Of a stretch of DNA of 64,000 bases, positions 59,418 through 64,000 are shown piece by piece. Under the pieces are notes generated by a model. It ran no database searches. It was not told where the DNA came from and saw only the letters and a program-made list of their open reading frames with translations. Made by a program: the position numbers and the translations under genes. This DNA is from an uncultured Pseudomonas sp. (GTDB taxonomy: Bacteria > Pseudomonadota > Gammaproteobacteria > Pseudomonadales > Pseudomonadaceae): positions 744,001-808,000 of the forward strand of contig NZ_CAJYDW010000012.1 in NCBI RefSeq assembly GCF_913774235.1. Direction: 5' to 3'. How positions within the stretch are numbered: position 1 is the first letter of the stretch; every line of letters begins with the position of its first letter.

Positions 59418-60114
59418 CAGCTACGTCCTGATCGACTGCGGCTTCTCCCTGCGGGAAGCCGAGCGTCGCCTGGCCCGGCTGGGTGTGGTACCTGCCCAGC
59501 TGGATGCCGTCCTGATCACCCACGAACACTCCGATCATGTCCAGGGCGTCGAGCTGTTGGCGCGCAAGCACAGGGTGCCGGTCTACTACAGCGCCGGCAC
59601 CGGGCGTGGCCTGCGCAAGCCGGTGGCGGCTCAGGGCCTGCTGGTGGATGGCGAGCGGCTGGTGCTGGATGCGCTGGAGGTGACGGTGGTGCAGGTCTCC
59701 CATGACGCCCTGGAGCCGACGCAGTTCGTCTTCGACGATGGCCGCAAGCGCCTGGGCGTGCTCACCGATCTCGGTGAAGCCACGCCGGGTGTGCTCCAGC
59801 ATTACCGTGGGCTCGATGCCTTGGTGATCGAGGCCAATCACGACAGTGCCATGCTGGCCAACGGCCCCTATCCCTATCATCTCAAGGCAAGAGTCGGCGG
59901 GGTGCGCGGGCATCTCAACAACCGGCAGTCGGCCGACCTGGTGCTGGACCTGGCCTGTCCAGGCCTACAGCACCTGGTGCTCGCCCACCTGAGCGAGAAG
60001 AACAACAATCCCTGGCTGGCCCGCGCCTGCTTTACCCAGGTACTGGGTTGCGATGCGGACTGGTTGCAGATCGCCGACCAGCAGCAGGGGCTGGCGTGGC
60101 AGGCCATCGCCTGA
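59356..60114 (+). CDS. MBL-fold metallohydrolase (YycJ/WalJ-like)
   Basis: A 252-residue metallo-beta-lactamase-fold protein. It opens [15 protein letters not shown], the typical start of the YycJ/WalJ group, and has the metal motif THEHSDH near 55-61. Later motifs are VSHDALEPT near 115, VIEANHD near 158 and LAHLSEKNN near 208. The group includes 5' exonucleases and hydrolases; substrate is unknown here. It starts inside bamC, overlapping it by 62 bp, and precedes purC. Confidence 0.92.
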   Translation: MRFAILGSGSRGNSTLVHSHNSYVLIDCGFSLREAERRLARLGVVPAQLDAVLITHEHSDHVQGVELLARKHRVPVYYSAGTGRGLRKPVAAQGLLVDGERLVLDALEVTVVQVSHDALEPTQFVFDDGRKRLGVLTDLGEATPGVLQHYRGLDALVIEANHDSAMLANGPYPYHLKARVGGVRGHLNNRQSADLVLDLACPGLQHLVLAHLSEKNNNPWLARACFTQVLGCDADWLQIADQQQGLAWQAIA

Positions 60115-60271
60115 GCTGCCAGTCGAGTTTTCTTTAGTGGCCACGCCTCGCTGCACGGCCAAAAGATCCCCGATCCTATGTAAACTGCGCTTCCCGGCTG
60201 TACTCGTCCCGAACCGCTCGTCTCACCTGCGTTCGTCCACAGCCTGCAAGCCATTCGAACCGGAGTCCAAG

Positions 60272-60982
60272 ATGGAAAAACGCGCAGAACTCTACCGTGG
60301 CAAGGCCAAGTCGGTATTCACCACCGACGATCCCGACCGCCTGGTCCTGTTGTTCCGCAACGACACCTCTGCCTTCGATGGCGAGCGCATCGAACAGCTC
60401 GAGCGCAAGGGCATGGTGAACAACAAGTTCAACGCCTTCGTCATGCAGAAGCTGGAAGCCGCCGGCATCCCGACCCAGTTCGAACAGCTGCTGGGCGACA
60501 ACGAGTGCCTGGTCAAGAAGCTGGACATGATCCCGGTGGAGTGCGTCGTCCGTAACTTCGCCGCTGGTAGCCTGGTACGCCGCCTGGGCGTGGAAGAGGG
60601 CCTGGAGCTCACTCCGCCGACCTTCGAACTCTTCCTGAAGAACGACGCCCTGCACGATCCCATGGTCAACGAAAGCCACGTCCAGGCCTTCGGCTGGGCC
60701 ACCCTCGACCAGTTGGCCGAGATGAAGGCGCTGACCTTCCGCATCAACGACATCCTCAAGCAGCTGTTCGACGACGCCGGTCTGCTGCTGGTGGATTTCA
60801 AACTGGAATTCGGTCTGTTCCATGGCAAGGTCGTTCTGGGCGACGAATTCAGCCCTGACGGCAGCCGCCTGTGGGACAAGGCCACCCGCAAGAAGATGGA
60901 CAAGGATCGCTTCCGCCAGGGCCTAGGCGGCGTGATCGAAGCCTACGAAGAGGTCGCCCAACGCCTGGGCGTCCCGCTCTAA
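60272..60982 (+). CDS. purC: SAICAR synthase
   Basis: A 236-residue purine biosynthesis ligase joining aspartate to CAIR. Signatures are [21 protein letters not shown] at the start, [20 protein letters not shown] near 86-105 and LVDFKLEFG with [12 protein letters not shown] near 185-200. ATG 60272 has CGGAGTCC upstream; the open frame before it is not conserved. Last gene of the dapA-bamC-MBL-purC run. Confidence 0.97.
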   Translation: MEKRAELYRGKAKSVFTTDDPDRLVLLFRNDTSAFDGERIEQLERKGMVNNKFNAFVMQKLEAAGIPTQFEQLLGDNECLVKKLDMIPVECVVRNFAAGSLVRRLGVEEGLELTPPTFELFLKNDALHDPMVNESHVQAFGWATLDQLAEMKALTFRINDILKQLFDDAGLLLVDFKLEFGLFHGKVVLGDEFSPDGSRLWDKATRKKMDKDRFRQGLGGVIEAYEEVAQRLGVPL

Positions 60983-61046
60983 ACGCAAGCCGCTGATACC
61001 AGAGCTTTTTTTGCAATTGCTTGTTCGCTTTTGCATGCATGGCTGG

Positions 61047-61052
61047 TATGAT
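61047..61052 (+). promoter_or_regulatory. Probable -10 box of tRNA-Ser
   Basis: TATGAT lies 10 bp before the tRNA start and is followed by a GC-rich discriminator (GCGCCGCG). No good -35 hexamer is seen at the right distance, so only the -10 is called. Confidence 0.6.
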
Positions 61053-61062
61053 GCGCCGCGTT

Positions 61063-61152
61063 GGAGAGATGCCGGAGTGGTCGAACGGGACGGATTCGAA
61101 ATCCGTTGAGTCAGCAATGGCTCCTAGGGTTCAAATCCCTATCTCTCCGCCA
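61063..61152 (+). tRNA. tRNA-Ser (anticodon CGA)
   Basis: Ninety bases including CCA, with the long variable arm of class II tRNAs. Acceptor GGAGAGAT pairs with ATCTCTCC, the anticodon loop TTCGAAA carries CGA, and the T-loop is GGTTCAAATCC. It is a single gene followed by a terminator. Confidence 0.95.
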
Positions 61153-61160
61153 TATCCGAA

Positions 61161-61194
61161 AACCCCGAGCGTGCCAGGCACTTCGGGGTTTTTT
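61161..61194 (+). terminator. Terminator of tRNA-Ser
   Basis: AACCCCGA at 61161-61168 pairs with TCGGGGTT at 61183-61190, with an inner GTGCC/GGCAC stem, followed by a T run to 61194. Confidence 0.9.
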
Positions 61195-61505
61195 ATTGGC
61201 CGTAATTTGGCTCGGTGATCGCTCCACCGCCTCTGCCTGGCCGCTCTGGCGCGCCGTTGGGTGCGATCAGTCGCACTGGCGCCGAGCGAGGCCATGGCGA
61301 TACATGCCCTTCTGCGCAGTGAGACATATTGCGTCCGTGCACAGGACCGGTACCGCCGGACGGCAGGCGCAGGGCTGCTCGATATCTGGACGGCTCGCTG
61401 GAATCGAGCGATGCTGGAAGTGTGCACTAGAGCACGGGCTGCGGCCCTGCACGCCTGGCTTCCAGGTGTGGCTGCAGCGAATAACAATAAAAGAGGAGTC
61501 GAGCG
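61195..61505. other. Gap with no recognisable gene
   Basis: About 310 bp between the tRNA-Ser terminator and the next start codon. Open frames in it show no conserved pattern. The last 20 bp contain the ribosome-binding site AGAGGAG of the following gene. Confidence 0.6.
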
Positions 61506-61967
61506 ATGTTCTACAAGGTCAGCGTGTATTCCCGGCCTGAAGATCGTGGGCTGTTGGTCTGGCGGTGGAAGAAGCAGTTTCTCGGCGAGTGGGTCGAGTC
61601 CCGTCAGGAGTTCGAGGACTGCGAGCATTGCGTCCACCATGCCCTGCAGGACGCCAGGGGGCAGAGTGTGCACCTCGAGACCGATCGCTGCACCCTCTAT
61701 CGCTACCGCTTCCAGAGCATGCTGCATCAGTACGGCAGCTGCTATTGCCTGAGCGGTGGCCGGGCGTCGGAGGCGGTCCTGGATCTCATCGCCCAGATCG
61801 AAGAGCGCCACAACGTCATCGTGCTGCGCGATGGCCAGCCGTTCTTCGCCCATTATCGGGCGGACCTGCGAGCGGACGGCACGCTGGCACCCGAACTCTG
61901 GCAGGGCGTGGAATGGCGAGGGCTGGAAGGGCGCTTCGAGTATGCCCACAACCCCGGGCCGGTCTGA
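61506..61967 (+). CDS. Unrecognised cysteine-rich soluble protein
   Basis: A 153-residue protein I do not recognise. It opens MFYKVSVYSRPEDRGLLVWRWKKQFLGEWV, which looks like a beta-sheet start, and contains Cys pairs in FEDCEHCVHHAL near 38-45 and in YGSCYCLSGG near 78-81. There is no signal peptide or membrane segment. The ATG has AGGAG nine bases upstream and the coding pattern fits the genome. It converges on the rsmN-like gene with 8 bp between stops. Confidence 0.7.
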   Translation: MFYKVSVYSRPEDRGLLVWRWKKQFLGEWVESRQEFEDCEHCVHHALQDARGQSVHLETDRCTLYRYRFQSMLHQYGSCYCLSGGRASEAVLDLIAQIEERHNVIVLRDGQPFFAHYRADLRADGTLAPELWQGVEWRGLEGRFEYAHNPGPV

Positions 61968-61975
61968 ACCTCAGC

Positions 61976-62182
61976 TCAGAACGGCAGCAGTTCCTGGCGC
62001 ATGATGCTGATGTCGGCCGGCGCCTGGATGCCGACCTGAACGCGGTCGCCCTGAACTTTCAGGATGCGCACATTGATGCCGCCATTGAACAGCTGATCCA
62101 GCACCTGTTCTTCATTGGCCCCTGGCTTGAGAGAGAGGTTGATGACTTCGTTGGTGCGGCGGGTCAAGACCAGATAAGACAT
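61976..62182 (-). CDS. RsmN/RsmF-like CsrA-family RNA-binding regulator
   Basis: A 68-residue variant of CsrA. It opens with LVLTRRTNE like CsrA (LILTRR), then carries an insertion of about 15 residues (LKPGANEEQVLDQLFNGG, probably a helix), then VRILKVQGDRVQVGIQAPADISIMRQELL. That arrangement is the one known for RsmN (RsmF) of P. aeruginosa, where the RNA-contacting Arg is R62; Arg is at residue 62 here too. It should bind GGA motifs in mRNA leaders. ATG 62182 has CAGGGA upstream; the ATG at 62197 is less likely. Confidence 0.85.
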   Translation of the reverse strand: MSYLVLTRRTNEVINLSLKPGANEEQVLDQLFNGGINVRILKVQGDRVQVGIQAPADISIMRQELLPF

Positions 62183-62262
62183 GAGCATCCCTGCCATGAT
62201 TTCAAGCTCTGGATGATAGCCAGTTCCGCTCGAGATGAGAACAAGTTGGCAGATTATTCCCT

Positions 62263-62535
62263 CTAGGACAGGAGTCTGCGCCTGTTCAGCCGGCGTTGCC
62301 GCGGCTTAAGTTGCCAGCGCCGAATGGCGAAACCCAGTATCCCCGCCGCCAGTGTCAGCAGGTTCACCCTATCTGTGGGGCCGCTGCCGTGATGACCGGC
62401 AGCCAAGGTGATCAGGGTGGCGAGCGCCCACATGGAGATGGCCGCCGCGACGGCGACGGCCATTTCATTCAGGTCGGCGGCCGGTACTCGCCGGACGCTG
62501 GGGAGCGGTTCGCTGTCGTAGTCTTCTTCGGGCAT
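62263..62535 (-). CDS. Small two-helix membrane protein
   Basis: A 90-residue protein of unknown function. An acidic N-terminus (MPEEDYDSEP) is followed by two hydrophobic helices (about 24-46 and 58-70) and a strongly basic tail rich in Arg (KPRQRRLNRRRLLS), so both ends probably face the cytoplasm. I do not recognise the family. GAGGC precedes the ATG region. It lies 80 bp upstream of the rsmN-like gene on the same strand. Confidence 0.6.
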   Translation of the reverse strand: MPEEDYDSEPLPSVRRVPAADLNEMAVAVAAAISMWALATLITLAAGHHGSGPTDRVNLLTLAAGILGFAIRRWQLKPRQRRLNRRRLLS

Positions 62536-62783
62536 TGGGGCCTCCGGACGGCTGCTTGTTCGAGAGTATCGCCAAGTGTCTTATCGACTGCTTACGGGGA
62601 GTCTGGATGGGATCGATAGCGCGGTCAGAGCCTTTTTCCGTCGAACGGACGAGAGGTACTCGCTAGAGCTCCAGATGGTCGCTGGCCGTGGCGTCGTTTC
62701 GCTGAGCGCCAGCTCGTCTGTCGATGGATAGCTGGCACGGTGGTCGGTCACTCCTGTGTTCGCGGTGAACCGCAGGAGACCCC
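62536..62783. other. Gap with no recognisable gene
   Basis: About 250 bp with no conserved frame. The right part leads to the ribosome-binding site of the catalase stub and could be its old promoter region. Confidence 0.5.
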
Positions 62784-62846
62784 GTGAGCGATGACAGCAG
62801 CACTCTCACCACCCGCCAGGGCCATCCGGTCCGGGATCATCAAAGC
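62784..62846 (+). pseudogene. Severed 5' end of a catalase gene
   Basis: From GTG 62784, preceded by AGGAG five to nine bases upstream, the frame reads VSDDSSTLTTRQGHPVRDHQ, which matches the N-terminus of clade-type haem catalases (TLTTRQGHPVxDNQ). After about residue 21 the match stops: the expected arginine/glycine-proline-rich continuation and the haem domain are absent, and rfbD lies convergent just beyond at 62921. The remainder of the frame to 63038 is antisense of rfbD. The start signals look intact, so a short peptide might still be made. The family call rests on about 15 residues. Confidence 0.5.
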
Positions 62847-62920
62847 CTGCCCAGGTGGGGAAGCGCGAAGCGCCCGCGCCTGGCGTTGCCGGATCGCGGA
62901 CCGGTCGCCACCGCTGGTCG

Positions 62921-63805
62921 TCAGCGCCCGGAAGCCTCGTCCGCGACGCGGGCCCAGCAACGCGCGAAATCCTCGCGCCAGTCGGGCAGGGCGAAGGGCA
63001 GTAGCGCCTGGGCCTTGCTGCAATCCAGGCGCGAGTAGCGAGGCCGGGTCGCGGGGGTCGGATAGTTGTCGGTGGCGGTGGGATAGAGGCGGGCCCGCAG
63101 CTCGCCGCGTTCGGCCAGGCGTTCGGCGATGGCGTGGGCGAATCCGTGCCAGGAGGTCTGGCCGGCGTTGGTCAGGTGGTAGAGCCCGCTGCTGTCCCGG
63201 CGTTCGACAAGACGCTCGACCAGATGGCGCGTCGCTCGGGCGATGGTGGGGGCCCAGGTGGGCGCGCCCAGTTGATCGTCCACGACGTGCAGCTCGTCGC
63301 GCTCGGCGAGCAACTGGCGCATGGTATTGAAGAAGCAGGGACCGTCGTGGGAGTAGACCCAGGAGGTGCGCAGCACCAGGGCTCGCCCCCCGGCCGCCAG
63401 CACGGCCTGCTCCCCGGCCAACTTGGAGCGACCGTAGACGCTCAGGGGCGCGGGTGGGCAGTCCTCGGTATAGGGGCGGCCGCGGCTGCCGTCGAAGACG
63501 TAGTCGGTCGAGTAGTGCACGAAGGGGATATCCCGTTCGCGGGCCCATTCGGCCAGGATCTGTGGCGCCTGGGCGTTGATGGCGGCGGCACGGTCGACAT
63601 CCCGTTCGGCCTGGTCGACGGCGGTATAGGCCGCCGCATTGATGACGAGGTCGGGAGTCAGTCGATCAAAGGTGTCGCGCAGCCGATGGGTCTGGCTCAG
63701 ATCGAGCTCTGCCTGGCCGATGACGGTGAGCGAATGGGTGCCGCCGAACTCGCGCTGCAGGGCACGCGAAACCTGGCCGGAACGGCCGGTGATCACAATA
63801 TTCAT
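62921..63805 (-). CDS. rfbD: dTDP-4-dehydrorhamnose reductase
   Basis: A 294-residue NAD(P)H-dependent reductase making dTDP-L-rhamnose for lipopolysaccharide or exopolysaccharide. The nucleotide motif is ITGRSGQVS near 5-13; VINAAAYTAVDQAE lies near 60 and the catalytic YxxxK is in VYGRSKLAGEQ near 128-132. ATG 63805 (MNIVITG) is chosen; the frame runs on to 63883 without support. rfbA, rfbB and rfbC are not in this window and may lie beyond the right edge, upstream of this gene. Confidence 0.95.
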   Translation of the reverse strand: MNIVITGRSGQVSRALQREFGGTHSLTVIGQAELDLSQTHRLRDTFDRLTPDLVINAAAYTAVDQAERDVDRAAAINAQAPQILAEWARERDIPFVHYSTDYVFDGSRGRPYTEDCPPAPLSVYGRSKLAGEQAVLAAGGRALVLRTSWVYSHDGPCFFNTMRQLLAERDELHVVDDQLGAPTWAPTIARATRHLVERLVERRDSSGLYHLTNAGQTSWHGFAHAIAERLAERGELRARLYPTATDNYPTPATRPRYSRLDCSKAQALLPFALPDWREDFARCWARVADEASGR

Positions 63806-64000
63806 GAAAGCTTGCCTGGACGCCTTCAGCGGAAGGCGTTCGTCCGAAAATCGATGCTCGAAAAGCCTTGGGGCTTTTCCCACGCGAACCGAGGCCTGCC
63901 GCCATTGGTGACAATTCTAGGTTCCGATCATCTTCCTGAGGAAGAATGAGGCCGCTGGCTATGGCGGAGTGGGCATCGATCTGGCGGACGTGGCGGTCAT
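63806..64000. other. Right edge, no gene resolved
   Basis: The last 195 bp hold the upstream region of rfbD and short open frames that run off the edge. None has a convincing start or family match, so I assign nothing here. Confidence 0.5.

Noticed and set aside
61063-61152. tRNA-Ser as an integration site for a genomic island
   Set aside because: No integrase gene and no repeat of the tRNA 3' end is seen downstream within the window.

Overview
The window is ordinary GC-rich chromosome of a Pseudomonas-type gammaproteobacterium. The signs are a bfd/bfr pair with a Fur box, the three-gene NAGGN osmolyte operon, the glpFKRD regulon, motY, cheV, a PA3496-family small protein, a RsmN-like CsrA variant, and gene orders such as nadA-bepA-tusA-like-bcp-gcvR-dapA-bamC-MBL-purC and argF...grxD-bfr-bfd-rnt-pyrC-motY-argG...nth. 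Species cannot be fixed from the sequence. There is no rRNA, CRISPR array, prophage or complete insertion sequence.

Layout. 1-8.5 kb: the tail of a DUF2797 gene, pepN, then a five-gene same-strand group: coiled-coil protein A, LemA, a membrane M48 protease, a two-domain response regulator, and coiled-coil protein B, a paralogue of A. 8.5-20.3 kb: a mixed stretch with a beta-lactamase-fold hydrolase, a peptide deformylase, a DsbA-like protein, a bestrophin, a chemoreceptor paired with a sugar-type binding protein, an SDR enzyme, two small proteins, an orphan TRAP binding protein, a KAS III enzyme and a ParB-like protein. 20.3-20.6 kb: a tRNA-Ala/tRNA-Glu operon with a visible promoter and terminator. 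20.7-23 kb: a FemAB/GNAT-like protein, YnfA, a P-loop NTPase and YheU.

23-28 kb: the NAGGN operon (asnO, ngg, M42 peptidase) with a structured leader; then zinc-independent L31 behind a Zur-like palindrome, and metR with its own MetR-type box. 29.5-34.5 kb: glycerol genes glpF-glpK, glpR and glpD, with matching GlpR-type operators before glpF and glpD. 34.8-45 kb: phzF-like, argF, DUF3597, grxD, bfr, bfd, rnt, pyrC, motY, argG, a PA3496-family gene, nth and an orphan soluble RnfB. 45-53 kb: metG, an M14 carboxypeptidase, mrp/apbC, dcd, cheV, a MOSC protein and ldcA. 53-61 kb: nadA, bepA-like, tusA-like, bcp, gcvR, a 161-bp MITE-like element, dapA, bamC, an MBL-fold hydrolase, purC and tRNA-Ser(CGA). 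61.5-64 kb: an unrecognised cysteine-rich protein, a RsmN-like RNA-binding regulator, a small membrane protein, what looks like the severed 5' end of a catalase gene, and rfbD.

Most genes are housekeeping. The points most worth following are the paralogue-flanked LemA/M48/receiver group, the MITE between gcvR and dapA, the RsmN-like gene, the catalase stub, the chemoreceptor-binding protein pair, the isolated RnfB, and a GlpF whose first NPA motif reads SPA.
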